DNA from: Hymenobacter radiodurans
GTDB taxonomy: Bacteria; Bacteroidota; Bacteroidia; Cytophagales; Hymenobacteraceae
NCBI RefSeq assembly: GCF_004355185.1
Contig: NZ_CP037922.1
Coordinates: forward strand, 4,664,902-4,728,901
Length of the DNA stretch: 64,000 nt
Direction: 5' to 3'
Position numbers and translations under genes: made by a program. The notes below the pieces were generated by a model. The model saw nothing but the letters and a program-made list of their open reading frames with translations, did not search any database and was not told the origin of the DNA. How positions within the stretch are numbered: the first letter of the stretch is position 1; every line of letters starts with the position of its first letter. Positions 51,821-63,062 of this stretch are shown here, one piece after another.

Positions 51821-54800
51821 ATGCGTATCTTTCCTCAGCCCGGAAAGGCGTTTTTACACCTTGTGAAGAAAGAATCGGTGTCAGATACTAACGCAACTAC
51901 AACTACTCGCTTGCCGGCGCTGCAACAGGTGCTCGGTCAGCTCGATGCGTTCAAGCGTAAGTTTTATCTCAACCTGCTCGTGCGCGGTGCGCTGGTGGCT
52001 GGGGGCTTTTATTGACGTTATTCTTAGTATTGAGCTTGCTGGAGTACTTCCTGTATCTGCCTACGTGGGTGCGGGGCGGCCTGCTGTTTGGCTTTTTGGG
52101 CTTGGTGGTCTACACCTTCCTGCACTGGATTTGGAAGCCCTTGGCGGCCCTTACCAATCTGCGGCGCTTACTTTCCGACGAACAGGCGGCTCAGCGCGTG
52201 GGTGAGCTATTTCCACAGGTACAAGACAAACTTCTGAATGCCTTGCAATTGCAGGGACAGGCGCGCGAAAATGCGCTGATTGCTGCTAGCTTAGAGCAAC
52301 GCGCGGCTCAATTTACGGGCCTTGAGTTCAGTGAAGGCATCAAGATAAAAGAGCAGAGCCGGCCGCTGTGGAAATATGTGGCGGTGCCGGCTGCCATTGT
52401 ATTGGGCGTGCTGCTCGTTTACCCTAGCTTGTTTGTGCAGGGTACAGGCCGCATTCTGAACTACCGCCGGGCCTATTCGCCCCCCGCGCCGTTTGAGTTT
52501 ATCATTGAAAACAAGAAGCTGCAAGCTTTTCGTAACGAAGACTTTAAGCTACAGGTGCGGATAGAAGGCAAGGCGCTACCCAACGAAATCTCTATCCGCT
52601 ACAACGGCCGCGAGCGGCGCCTAACCAAAGAACCTGGCAGTAGCAACCGCTACAGCTACCAATTTCAGCAACTACAGAATAACACCGAGTTTCAGCTGGC
52701 CGGCGCTGGCTTTACTTCCAACGATTACGACCTGACAGTACGCTCTCGTCCCGACCTGCGCGATTTTGCAGTAGATGTCACTTATCCAACCTACCTCGGT
52801 AAACCCGCCGAAACCATTCGTAACAGCGGTAACCTGACGGTGCCAGAGGGCAGCAGAGTGCGTTGGGAGTTCGCCACTACAGCTACCGATGAGCTGCAAT
52901 TGCTGTTCAAAAACCCTGATGAAACCGTAACAGCCACAGTCGCCAACGACCAGTTTCAGGCCACGCGCCGTGTGCTGCGCAGCCAGGAATACTTGGTGCG
53001 CCTGCGTAATGCCGCCAGCCTCAACCGCGACCCTATTCAATACCAAATTACGGCTATACCGGATCAGGTACCGGAAATAACCTTGGAGGCCTTCTCCGAT
53101 ACAACGTCTTTGCGCTACTTAGCGCTGGGGGGCAATTTGCGCGATGATTACGGGTTCACGCGCTTGCAGCTAAACTATCGAGTCACGTCGGGGCCTAAGT
53201 CTAATACGGGCTATAAAACGCGGGCGCTGCCATTGCAAAGTGGTCCGGCGCAGGCTTACGCTTACCAGTGGGATTTGGCAGGCCTTAATATGAAGCCCGG
53301 CGACCGGCTCGAATACTTTGTGCAGGTGTGGGACAATGATGGTGTGAACGGGCCTAAAAGTGCCCGCACGCGTAGCTCAGAATTCCGGCTGCCCGCTCGC
53401 AAGGAGCTACGCGAGCAGCTGAATGCGCAGTCGCAGTCGGTGCAGAACCAGTTGAGCAAGTCGGCGGAGCAGTCCAAGAAATTGGAGCGGGAGTTGGCCA
53501 AAACGGAAGACAAGCTCAAGACCAAGCGCGACCTGAACTTTCAAGACCGCAAGCAGCTACACGACATGTTGGAGCAGAAGCAGCAGATGGATCAGCAGCT
53601 GGCCGACATGAAGAAGATGTTTGAGGAGATGAATCAGCGCGAAGATCAGCTGGACCCAAAAAGCCAGGAGATGGCAGAAAAGGCCAAAGAGCTGGAAAAG
53701 CTGATGGAAACGCTGCTTGACCCCGAAACCAAGAAACTGTACGAAGAGCTGCAAAAGCTACTGGAACAGCAGCAAGACCAGACGCAGCCCGAAATGCAGA
53801 AATTGCTCCAGCAGCTCGAGAACAAGGAAAACACCTTGCAAAAGGAGTTAGAACGCGCGCTGGAAATGTTCAAGCAGCTACAGTTTGAGCAAAAGCAGGA
53901 AAACACTATCAACAAGCTAGAGGAACTGGCCAAAGAGCAGCAACAGCTAGCTGAGCAAACCCAACAGAATGATAAGTCGCAGCAAAAAGGCCCCCAGCAG
54001 CAACAAAAGCAGCAAGAGCTACAGAAGCAGCAGGCCGAAAAGCAGCAAGAATTCAACGAAGTGAAGCAGAACCTCCAAGACCTGAAAAAGCTGGACGAAC
54101 AGCTCGATGGCGAAAATGGCGCCGACGAGATGAAAGAGCAGCAGCAGCAGGTGGAGCAGGAAATGCAGGAAAGCCAGGAGCAGCTCAGCAAAAACCAAAA
54201 CCAGAAAGCCAGTCAGAGCCAGCAGGACGCCGGGCAGAAAATGCAGCAGATGGCCCAGCAGATGCGTGAGCAGCAGGAAGAAGAGGAAGGCGATAAGCAG
54301 CAGGAAAACATCGATAGCCTGCGCGACATCCTCGAAAACCTGCTCAAAATCAGCTTCGATCAGGAAGGCTTGATGAAGGATTTCCGCCAAGTAGACCAAA
54401 CCGATCCGCGCTTTGTGCAGCTCGGCCAGACCCAGCGCAAGCTGAAGGACGACGCGGCCATCGTGCAGGACTCACTGTATGCGCTAGCCAAAAAGGTATT
54501 TCAGATCCAGAGCTTCGTGACCCGTGAAGTAGGGGAGATGAACAACCAAATGGACGAGTCGCTCAACCAGATTCGGCAGCGCAGCGTGGGCCGTGCTACC
54601 AACAGCCAGCAGCTGGCCATGACGAGCATGAACAACTTGGCGCTTATGCTCAACGATGCCCTGCAGCAAATGCAGGAACAGCAGCGCCAGAGTCAGCAAA
54701 GCCAGCAGGGCGACGGCAAGCCGGGCAAGAAGAAAAAAAAAGGCCAAGCCGCCGGCGAAGGGCAAATGGGCCGAATGCAGCAACAGCTCAACCAACAGAT

Positions 54801-55278
54801 TCAGCAATTGCAGCAGAGCGGTAAACAGGGACGCGAGTTATCGGAAGAGCTAGCTAAGCTGGCTGGTCAGCAGCAAATGCTGCGTGAGGCACTCAAGGAG
54901 CTGGATAAGATGCAGCAGCAATCTGGGGGGCAAAAAGGGAAAGGTCAGGAAGGCCAGGGCGGTACTGGCGACCTAAAAAAATTAATGGAACAAACCGAAA
55001 CCGACCTCGTAAACAAGCGGCTGACGGAGGAAACTGTTATGCGGCAGCGCCAAATCCTGACTCGCTTGCTGGAAGCCGAGAAATCGGCCCGGGAGCGGGA
55101 CCTGGATGACAAGCGTGAAGCACAAACAGCTCAAGCGAAGCCACCCGTTTTTCCACCCGCTTTTGATCAATATAAGCGGCAAAAAGAGCGGCAAACCGAG
55201 CTACTTCGTACGGTACCACCCGCCCTCACGCCTTACTATCAACGCGAGGTAAGTGAATATTTTCAGAAAATGAAGTAG
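51821..55278 (+). CDS. DUF4175-like membrane protein with a very Gln-rich coiled coil, one frame break
   Basis: About 1150 residues when repaired. The first part (LPALQQVLGQLDAFKRKFYLNLLVRGALVAGG) ends at 52015 in the sequence given. Reading the G5 run at 52001-52005 as G6 joins it to LLTLFLVLSLLEYFLYLPTW. Three membrane helices lie in the first 150 residues, then a beta-rich outer part and, from about residue 480 onward, several hundred residues dominated by Gln, Lys and Glu in heptad-like order (QQQQKQQELQKQQAEKQQEF). Function unknown; the family is common in Bacteroidota. The true start may be GTG 51863 or 51878 instead of ATG 51821. Confidence 0.82.
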
Positions 55279-55323
55279 CTCATCGCTACTTTTACTGCTG
55301 CTGCCCTCCCTCTTACTTTTACT

Positions 55324-55784
55324 ATGAAGCAGGTTAAAATACAGATTCCTTCGCTCGTTGAGAATATTCGCGTGGTAGAAAGCTTCATCGACAATTCGAA
55401 GGATACCTTTGATATTGAGGATGATATCTATGGTAATATTATGGTAGCCGTTACGGAAGCCGTTAATAATGCCATTCGTCACGGCAACAAATTCGACAAG
55501 GACAAAAACGTGTACCTGTCGCTGCAAGTAGCCCCGGATCGGATCAAATTTGAAGTAGAAGATCAGGGTGATGGCTTCGATTTTACCAATCTTATTGACC
55601 CTACCGCTCCTGAAAACCTGGAAAACCCAGGGGAAGAGGCATTTTCCTGATTCGCCACCTCGCCGACGAAGTGGAATTTCAGAAAGATGGACGTAATGTG
55701 CAGCTTACCTTTCTTTTAGCCCCTACTTCCGATTTGGAAGCGTCGGGCTCTGATTCCTTATCTTCCGATCATAACGCGGCATGA
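55324..55784 (+). CDS. RsbW/SpoIIAB-like serine kinase (HATPase), one frame break
   Basis: MKQVKIQIPSLVENIRVVESFIDN begins an ATP-binding anti-sigma/serine kinase domain. N-box: GNIMVAVTEAVNNAIRHGNKFD; G1 box: FEVEDQGDGFD. The frame breaks at the G4 run 55630-55633; adding a G gives NPGGRGIFLIRHLADEVEFQ, the expected lid and G2 box. The repaired gene ends at 55784 with ATGA overlap onto ybeY, which supports the repair. No antagonist or sigma gene is adjacent. The family controls sigma factors or general stress. Confidence 0.88.
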
Positions 55785-56272
55785 ACCAACACCCGCCCGG
55801 TACCGAGGACGAAATGAATAACGGCCTGCCCGAGCAGTCGCACGAGGTACACGGCATTGAGTTTATAGTTGAAGACGTAGAGTTCGAACTAGCTGAGGCT
55901 GAAGCGCTGACCAGCTGGATAGAGCGCATCGCTGAGGTACACGAGCACGAAATCGTGCAGCTTACTTACATTTTCTGTTCCGACGAGTACCTCCACCGGG
56001 TGAACGTAGAGTACCTGGACCACGACACCTATACCGACGTTATTACCTTCGACAACGCCGATATCTCGGATATCATTGAAGGCGATATTTTCATTAGTGT
56101 GGAGCGGGTCCGTGAAAATGCTGAGCAACTAGGCGTACCCTTCTGCGATGAGCTCCACCGCGTCATGATTCATGGCATGTTGCACTTATTGGGCTATCAA
56201 GACAAAGACCTGTTGAGCCAGACGGCCATGCGCAAAAAAGAGGATTACTGCCTATCTTTGCGCACGTTCTGA
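55781..56272 (+). CDS. ybeY: Endoribonuclease YbeY (16S rRNA 3'-end maturation)
   Basis: 163 residues. The metalloprotein signature is HRVMIHGMLHLLGYQDKDLLSQTAMRKKE. The first two zinc-binding His are in HGMLH, and the third family His position is replaced by the Asp/Lys pair normal for Bacteroidota (GYxDK). YbeY trims 16S rRNA and aids ribosome quality control. An N-terminal extension of about 20 residues precedes HGIEFIVEDVEFEL; ATG 55814 could be the true start. It overlaps the RsbW-like gene. Confidence 0.92.
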   Translation: MNQHPPGTEDEMNNGLPEQSHEVHGIEFIVEDVEFELAEAEALTSWIERIAEVHEHEIVQLTYIFCSDEYLHRVNVEYLDHDTYTDVITFDNADISDIIEGDIFISVERVRENAEQLGVPFCDELHRVMIHGMLHLLGYQDKDLLSQTAMRKKEDYCLSLRTF

Positions 56273-56308
56273 GCACGTTGCCTCTTCTCTTTTCTAAGAA
56301 ATTATCAG

Positions 56309-56344
56309 AAAACCGCAGGCCGTTTTGAACGGCGGCGGTTTTTT
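56309..56344 (+). terminator. Intrinsic terminator after ybeY
   Basis: AAACCGC-A-GGCCGTT pairs with AACGGC-G-GCGGTTT and is followed by T residues. Confidence 0.8.
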
Positions 56345-56486
56345 GGTTTTCAGGAACGTACGAGGGCGCATTCGTCGTTGTGCAATCCAATCTAGCAGTC
56401 AGGCAGCAACGATGGATAGGTTGTCGTCTGCCTTTTACTTATAAGCGCTTTGCTGTTAGTATGACAGCAAAAAAAGCCCCCCAGCC

Positions 56487-58355
56487 ATGTTTCAGCAAGA
56501 AGATTACGATGTTATTGTAGTAGGTGCCGGCCACGCGGGTTGCGAAGCCGCCGCTGCTGCCGCTAACCTTGGCTCCAAGGTGCTGCTCGTAACCATGAAC
56601 ATGAACACTATCGCCCAGATGTCGTGCAATCCGGCGATGGGCGGGGTGGCTAAGGGGCAAATTCTGCGCGAAGTGGACGCGCTTGGGGGACAAAGTGGCA
56701 TCGTGACCGACAAGACCATGATTCAGTTTCGGATGCTGAACCGGTCGAAAGGACCAGCCATGTGGAGCCCGCGCGCCCAAAGCGACCGGATGCGCTTTGC
56801 TGAAGAGTGGCGCCTGACCTTGGAACAAACGCTCAACGTGGACTTCTGGCAAGAAGCTGTGACAGGATTAGTGGTGGAAAATGACACCATTGTAGGTATC
56901 CGAACTGCCTTGGGTGTGGAGTTTCGTGGCAAGGCTGTGGTGCTTACTAACGGTACCTTCCTCAACGGTCTGATACATATTGGCGAAAAGCAGTTCGGCG
57001 GTGGCCGAGCAGCTGAGAAAGCTAGCTCTGGCCTGACGGAGCAGTTGTTGGAGCTAGGCTTTGAAGCCGGCCGCATGAAAACTGGTACGCCGCCCCGCGT
57101 GGATGGCCGCTCCCTGGATTACTCCAAAATGGAAGAGCAGCCCGGCGACGAAATACCCGGCCGGTTCTCTTACCTCGACACGCCTACGCTGGTCAAGCAG
57201 CGGCCGTGCTATATCACGTATACCAACCCTGAGGTGCACGAAATCTTGCGCACGGGCTTCGAGAAGTCGCCCATGTTTCAGGGTCGCATTAAGGGTTTGG
57301 GGCCGCGTTATTGCCCGTCGGTAGAGGACAAAATCAACCGCTTCGCCGACAAGGATCGCCACCAGATTTTTGTGGAGCCGGAGGGCAGCAGCACGGTGGA
57401 AATGTACATCAACGGTTTCAGCAGCTCGTTGCCGGAAGACGTGCAGTACCGGGCGTTGCGTAAGATTGCAGGCTTTGAGAATGCCAAGATGTTCCGGCCT
57501 GGCTATGCAATTGAGTACGACTTTTTCCCGCCTACCCAACTCAATCTGACGCTGGAAACGAAGCGCGTGCGCAACCTCTATTTCGCGGGCCAGATCAATG
57601 GCACCACGGGCTACGAGGAAGCTGCCTGCCAAGGCCTAATGGCGGGTATTAATGCCCACAACCGCGTCCACGGCAAGCAGCCGTTTGTGCTGAAAAGGAG
57701 TGAGGCGTATATCGGTGTGCTCATCGACGACCTTGTGAACAAAGGCACCGACGAGCCATACCGCATGTTTACCTCACGTGCCGAGCACCGCATTGTGCTG
57801 CGCCAGGACAACGCCGATTTGCGCCTTACACCGATGGGCTATGCGCTCGGCTTGGCCTCGGAGGAGCGCATGCAGCGGGTGGAGCAAAAGCAGCGTGAGA
57901 CAGCGGAGATTATAGAATATCTGCAGAAGAAATCCATTGAGCCAACCGAGATAAACGGGCTGCTCACGGAACTAGGTTCGGCTACTATCAGCGAGAAAAC
58001 GCGGGCCGTAAACCTACTTCGCCGTCCCAATGTGGAGTTGGAGCACCTTACGCGTCACCTTCCGACTTTCGCACTGGAGTTGGGTCAATATCAAGCGGAC
58101 AGCTTGGAGCAGGCTACTATTGCCATCAAGTACGAATCTTATATTCAGAAGGAACACTTGCAGGCTGCCCGCGTGGGTGAGCTGGAAAACTTCGTGATTC
58201 AAGGCCGCTTGGATTACAAGCAGATGCCGGCTTTGTCGCATGAGGCGCGTGAGAAGCTCCTACGCGTACAACCCGAAACGATTGGCCAAGCTGCGCGCAT
58301 TAGTGGCGTGTCGCCAGCGGATATTTCGGTCTTGATGGTCTACTTAGGAAAGTAA
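56487..58355 (+). CDS. mnmG: tRNA uridine-5-carboxymethylaminomethyl synthesis protein MnmG (GidA)
   Basis: 622 residues, the standard length. With MnmE it modifies U34 of several tRNAs, using FAD, methylene-THF and ammonium or glycine. Motifs: [90 protein letters not shown] and [22 protein letters not shown]. An A7-GCCCCCC block lies 4 nt before the ATG. gidA often sits near oriC, and an oriC-like cluster is 3 kb downstream. Confidence 0.97.
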   Translation: MFQQEDYDVIVVGAGHAGCEAAAAAANLGSKVLLVTMNMNTIAQMSCNPAMGGVAKGQILREVDALGGQSGIVTDKTMIQFRMLNRSKGPAMWSPRAQSDRMRFAEEWRLTLEQTLNVDFWQEAVTGLVVENDTIVGIRTALGVEFRGKAVVLTNGTFLNGLIHIGEKQFGGGRAAEKASSGLTEQLLELGFEAGRMKTGTPPRVDGRSLDYSKMEEQPGDEIPGRFSYLDTPTLVKQRPCYITYTNPEVHEILRTGFEKSPMFQGRIKGLGPRYCPSVEDKINRFADKDRHQIFVEPEGSSTVEMYINGFSSSLPEDVQYRALRKIAGFENAKMFRPGYAIEYDFFPPTQLNLTLETKRVRNLYFAGQINGTTGYEEAACQGLMAGINAHNRVHGKQPFVLKRSEAYIGVLIDDLVNKGTDEPYRMFTSRAEHRIVLRQDNADLRLTPMGYALGLASEERMQRVEQKQRETAEIIEYLQKKSIEPTEINGLLTELGSATISEKTRAVNLLRRPNVELEHLTRHLPTFALELGQYQADSLEQATIAIKYESYIQKEHLQAARVGELENFVIQGRLDYKQMPALSHEAREKLLRVQPETIGQAARISGVSPADISVLMVYLGK

Positions 58356-58471
58356 TGCTGAATTTTGAGTGCGGAATGAGGCCTGTAAACTGCGTTTATG
58401 GTAGAAATACTTAATTAACGCAGTCTACAAGCTATTTCACAGTTAAAACCGAGCATTCAAAATTTCAATCT

Positions 58472-59363
58472 GTGTCCTACGAACGTCTGTCAGCCTGCCC
58501 GGTGTGCGGCAAAAGCGAGTTTCGCAACAAGCTGGTAGTAGAAGATAAGTCGGTAAGCAAAGAAAGCTTTGCCATTGTGCAGTGCGAGAGCTGCGGCTTT
58601 CAGTTCACCAATCCACGGCCCGGCCCAGCTGATATTGGGCGCTACTACGAGTCGGACGAGTACGTGTCGCACAACAGCGGCGCTCAGGGTGTCATCAACC
58701 AAGCTTACAAAGTCGCACGGTTTTTACCATGCGGCGCAAGGTGGCGTTGCTGAATAAAAAAGCCCCCCGCAAAGGAAAAGTATTGGATTACGGCTGCGGC
58801 ACCGGTCATTTTCTGGCGGCTTGTAAGTCTAATGGCTGGCAGGTAGCCGGTGTGGAGCCCAATACGCGGGCCCGCGAAGAAGCCGCACGGCGCGTAGGTC
58901 AGTCTATTGGCACAAACGATCTGGGGGCTTTTCTGCCGAGTCGTTCGATGCCATTACGCTCTGGCACGTGCTCGAACATGTGCACGAGCTGACCGCCACG
59001 CTCAAGCAGCTTATCAGCTTACTGAAGCCCGATGGCGTGCTGGTAATTGCGGTGCCCAACGTGGAGAGCTTCGACGCCCAGCATTACCGCCAAGACTGGG
59101 CGGCCTATGACGTGCCGCGTCACTTGTATCATTTCAGCCCCAAAACCATGACTCAGTTGCTTAAAAAGCATAAGCTCGTGGTTCGCGAAACGTTGCCGCT
59201 TCCCCTGGATGCTTACTACGTGAGCATGCTCAGCGAAAAGCACCGCGCCGAGCGTAAGGGAGGGTTATTGAGCGTATTAAAAGCCGGCTACAAGTCCAAT
59301 CAATACGCAGCCGAGCATGAAGGGCAATATTCCAGCTTAATTTACGTAGCTGCTAAACGGTGA
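58472..59363 (+). CDS. Class I SAM-dependent methyltransferase with zinc-ribbon-like N terminus, two frame breaks
   Basis: GTG 58472 gives MSYERLSACPVCGKSEFRNKLV, followed by a second Cys pair (QCESCGFQFTNPRPG), so a zinc ribbon. A Rossmann methyltransferase domain follows: GKVLDYGCGTGHFLAACKSNGWQVAGVEPN, LWHVLEHVHELTATLKQLISLLKPDGVLVIAVPNVES. The frame breaks at the T5 run 58721-58725 (six needed) and the G5 run 58923-58927 (six needed, giving LGGFSAESFDAITLWHVLEH). Repaired, it is about 297 residues. Members methylate small molecules, sugars or lipids; the substrate is not apparent. Confidence 0.87.
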
Positions 59364-59398
59364 GCTGGCCGTTTCACTAAATCACTAAATACTCATTA

Positions 59399-61032
59399 AT
59401 GTCCGTGCGCCCTCGTTTGCTGTTTTTATTAGGAATTGGAGTAGCAATGAGTGGCTGTGCGTCCGTTGGTTCACCGGAGGGCGGAGCTAAAGATTTGACC
59501 CCGCCGAAGCTGGTGCGTACTTCCCCGGAGCAAGGAGCCCGCAACGTGTCGCAACGCAGTATTCGTCTGGAGTTTTCGGAGACTGTGCAGCTGAAGGACT
59601 TGCAGAAGAACCTCATTATCGCGCCCGTCATTCCGGAGGAGAATAAATATCAGGTGCGCGAAGACAAAGGTGGCATCACGCTCACCTTCGAGCAGCCCTT
59701 TGATAAAAACACGACTTACTCGTTCAACTTCGGTACCGCCGTTACGGATATTACGGAGAACAACGTAGCGCCCAACGTGATGCTGAGCTTCAGTACGGGT
59801 GCCACGTTGGATTCGGGTCGGGTATTCGGGCGCGTGACGGACCTGCTCACCAAGCGAACGGCCGAGGACATTTCAGTTATTCTTTACCCCGAGGCTGATA
59901 CCGCTAATATTCGTCGGGGCAAGCCTTACTATCTGGCGCGCACCGCTAAAAATGGGCAGTATTCTTTCCAAAATTTGCGGGAGGGCCGCTATCGTTTGTT
60001 CGCTTTGCAAGACAAGAATAACACCCGCCGCTACGAGGAAGGGGAGAGGATAGCCTACCTGCCCGAGTTGGTTACGGTGGCACCCGGCCTTGACTCGATT
60101 GCGCTCGTGCTGGTGCGCCCAGATGCCCGGCGCCCCTTGGCTACCGGCCGGCAGGGCTCGCCCACGCAATTTAAAGTAAGCTACAACGAGGGCGTCCGTC
60201 AGGCCTCGCTGGCCCCTTTGCCTGGTGGCTCTGCAACTGCGCCAGAGGCCGTGGCGCAGCTTAACAATGCGCTGCAGGTTGCCGATCAGGGCAGATCAGT
60301 GGTGGTTTACAAAACGAAGGCCGTCAGCGAGGGCCGCTATCTGCTATCTGCCACCGACAGTGTGGGCAACGTAGGCCGTGATACAATTAACGTGCGATTT
60401 CAGGGTAACGCCCCGGCCCGGCGCGGACCAGCTTATACCGTGGAAGGTAATCCGCGGGAAGTGTATTTTCAGGGACAGGTTCAATTTGTGTTTACTGAGC
60501 CGGTTATTTTGCCCCCCAATCAGTCTTTTGGTACGCTGGTAGAAGATTCCACAGCCCGCCGGCCGCTTCGCCTGCCCCAGGATGGTACGCTCAGCCCCGA
60601 CCGCGTCCGGTTGACCATCAGACCGAATTTTAAGGCCCGCAAAACGGCTACCATCATCCTCGATAGTACCGCTATTGCCAGCGTTACGGGTCAGTCGTTG
60701 GGGCTGCGGCCACTGCGGCTGCGTATTTCTGAGCAGTCGCCTTCCGGCACACTCTCCGGAGCTATCCAAACCAAATTCACGCGCTACCAGATTCAGCTGA
60801 TCAACGACACCTTTCAGCCAATAGCCGTGCTTGATAGTCCGAAAAACCGCTATGTATTCAGCAATATTGCTCCCGGCTCGTATCAAATCCGCGTTCTGAT
60901 TGATGCCGATGCAAATGGCAGTTGGTATGGCGGCGACCCGCAGTTTAAGCAGCCTGCCGAGCCGGTTTATCTCTTCCCCAAAAAGCTGGACGTACGCGCT
61001 AACTGGAGCAGGAGGAAAATATCACCTTTTAG
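59399..61032 (+). CDS. Lipoprotein with Ig-like (Big_5) domain, late frame break
   Basis: Signal with lipobox (LLFLLGIGVAMSGCASVGSPEGG). A Big_5/Ig-like domain follows: DLTPPKLVRTSPEQGARNVSQRSIRLEFSETVQLKDL and DKNTTYSFNFGTAVTDITENN, then carboxypeptidase-like and further beta domains. This is a conserved Bacteroidota architecture of about 545 residues; its job in the envelope is unknown. Near the end the frame breaks at 61005-61006 (GG, expected GGG); the repaired tail reads ANWEQEENITF and stops at 61030-61032. Confidence 0.84.
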
Positions 61033-61269
61033 AAAAGGGCCTTTTCGTACCAATCATCCTTATTTTGGTACCTGCCTGCCCGGCAGTATCTAGCACAGAC
61101 GTATGTAGTGCGCTTCCGGGCTCAGCGCAATTCATAGCTGTCCGCAAGCTGCCGGACTTGGTGCAATAGAAACTCTTCTTACTGAAGTATGCGGGTTTGG
61201 CTTGCTAGTGCTACCACAACCTGCGCGCCCGCATCATAGCTATTTCCCACAGGCTCCCGAATGATTGAA

Positions 61270-61790
61270 AACGCTATCCACACAGCGCAAATACACTTCT
61301 GGGCGCGCTGGGGGGGCTTTTTTATGGTTTTCCACAAGCTATACACGGGGTTATCCACGGGCTTACTCCAGCGCTCGTAATCTGTGGATAATATGGGCGT
61401 AACGTGGGGATAACTCGTGGAGAAATTGCGGACAAGTTTTTTTGTGGGTGTAGATGCCAACACAGCACAGTTCGGCTGTGGATAAGGGTGGACAACTTCT
61501 CCGCAGAAAAGACCTAATCCACACTGCTGGTTTCATGTGAATTGTGAATTCGTGGATAACGTCGTGGATTGTGAATAAAGACGATATTTTACTTTCAATC
61601 AATTAGTTACAATCCACATACCCTGTTGATAGCTGGTGCATAAGCCCAAGCTTGTACACAAGTTTTCAGCACTGTTTATAACTCTGAAATCTTATCAACT
61701 TATGCACAGCCCTAATGGTGGGGATTAAAAAATATTTCTTAAAATTTCTTTTAAAAAGTTATTAACCCTGTGGATAAACCGGGCGTTTCG
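61270..61790. other. Probable chromosomal replication origin (oriC): DnaA-box cluster plus AT-rich tract
   Basis: No gene here. I find boxes matching TTWTNCACA exactly on either strand at 61328-61336, 61383-61391, 61477-61485, 61570-61578, 61700-61708 and 61769-61777. Near matches lie at 61274-61282, 61351-61359, 61515-61523, 61551-61559 and 61652-61660. A run of A/T at 61722-61765 next to the last box is a plausible unwinding element. mnmG is nearby, as at many origins. The rest of the 61033-61857 gap is AT-rich with one A6-GCCCCCC near 61795 and a G7-C motif near 61310. Confidence 0.8.
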
Positions 61791-61857
61791 CAAAAAAGCC
61801 CCCCAACACAATTCGCGGCATCTCGCGTATAAAGCAGTTCAGCTTTTGTAAGGCGCC

Positions 61858-62342
61858 ATGCCCTTTGATTACTCGCTCGATTTTAAAAAAGTGGATTTTC
61901 GGCAACGGCCAGAGCTTTACCGTGTGGGCAAGGGTGAGCAAGGTGTGCTGCTGGTAGAGCCCTATAAATCGGAAATACTGCCGCACTGGCGCTTCCGTAC
62001 GCCTGAAATAGCGCAGGAGTCATCGGAACGGATCTACGAGCTCTTTCAAGGCTATTTGAAAAGCAACGACTTTGTTGGGGCCGATATGGCGCGCAAGTTT
62101 CTACAAATGGCTTTACCCGGGCCCGTCGCTATGCCAATCATAAGGCGGGAAAAGTATGATGGCCGGTGCCTGATGATAAGAAAGGTCAGAGCGGTGCCCA
62201 CGGCCGCGCCGAGCTGCCTCGCGCCCCGAAGACCCGAGAAAGCGGCCGCTGCCGCCATCTTCAAACAGAAATGGATCAGGCCCAACACGACCCCGAATAC
62301 GAACGGCAGCGCGCCGAATTTCAGGCTCGCTACGGCAAGTGA
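61858..62342 (+). CDS. DUF4385-family protein, several frame breaks
   Basis: Begins MPFDYSLDFKKVDFRQRPELYRVGKGEQGVLLVEPYKSEILPHWRFRTP, the start of the DUF4385 family, with a conserved end (IFKQKW, then a helix ending RAEFQARYGK) recoverable in other frames. At least four single-base losses between about 62100 and 62280, at G, A and C runs, break the frame; repairing them gives about 163 residues to the TGA at 62342. The clustered damage points to poor consensus here rather than a decayed gene. Function of the family is unknown. Confidence 0.75.
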
Positions 62343-62389
62343 GCCACAGATTCCTACCTTTATCTAAACTTAGACCTCACCCTACGGCT

Positions 62390-62869
62390 ATGATTAAGCC
62401 TGACCAACCAACCAGCATGGAAGAAAACGAAATCACCCTGGCACCGCATGGTCCTCTGAAGTTGGAGCCTCCATGGACGAGGTGCGCGCCCTGATGGTGA
62501 GCCCGAAGAAATTGAAGAGTCGGAGGATGACGATGAGTTCGAGCATCAAGCTTGGAACTACTTAGAGGAGGGCTACTCGCTTTACTTCGACGCGAAGACG
62601 ACTATCGCCTCAGCTGCATCGAACGGACCATCCGGCTTACGCTTGTTCGGGGAGCCAATTCAGGCAAAAGCCAGGCTGCCATCGAGGAGCTTATGAGTCG
62701 GCATGGCTATACTAATCCGGAAACGGAGCGTATGGAAACCGGCGAAGTACGCCTCTCTTATGAGAAGGAAATGATTGACTTATACTTCGATGAGGACGAG
62801 CTGCAGTTTGTCAACTTTGGCGTGTTCATATCCGACATCTGGAAGTACAGTGGCCGAGCTAGGGTGTAG
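62390..62869 (+). CDS. Hypothetical acidic protein, several frame breaks
   Basis: A start at ATG 62390 or 62417 (MEENEITLAPHGPLKLE). The pieces MDEVRALMGEPEEIEESEDDDEFEH, AWNYLEEGYSLYFDAEDDYRLSCIER and KSQAAIEELMSRHGYTNPETERMETGEVRLSYEKEMIDLYFDEDELQFVNFGVFI lie in different frames and join when about four bases are added between 62450 and 62670. The whole is about 155 residues, acidic, with the pattern of a small alpha/beta protein. No family recognised. Confidence 0.6.
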
Positions 62870-62979
62870 TTATCCACAATACACTCGTTTTTACCTGTGG
62901 AAAAGTGGATAACTACCTATTAATTCGATACTTTACTCACCAACACCAGTGAAAAAAGCCCCCCAATAGCTTTTCCACA
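62870..62979. other. Second small cluster of DnaA boxes
   Basis: Exact TTWTNCACA matches at 62870-62878, 62896-62904 and 62971-62979, and a near match at 62904-62912, in a gap between two genes. An A6-GCCCCCC block is at about 62953. This may be part of a bipartite origin or a DnaA-titrating site about 1 kb from the main cluster. Confidence 0.6.
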
Positions 62980-62998
62980 TTTATTTACAAAATGCGTT

Positions 62999-63043
62999 AG
63001 AGCCAAAAAAGCCACCCTTAATCAGGGTGGCTTTTTTGGCTCT
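62999..63043. terminator. Terminator for the phosphate transporter gene
   Basis: AGAGCCA6-GCCACCCT pairs perfectly with AGGGTGGC-T6-GGCTCT around a 5-nt loop, a stem of about 20 bp. It lies 20 bp past the stop of the minus-strand transporter gene. The stem repeats the layout of the other long terminators but with GCCACCC in place of GCCCCC. Confidence 0.85.
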
Positions 63044-63062
63044 AATCAAGAAGGACTCAACC

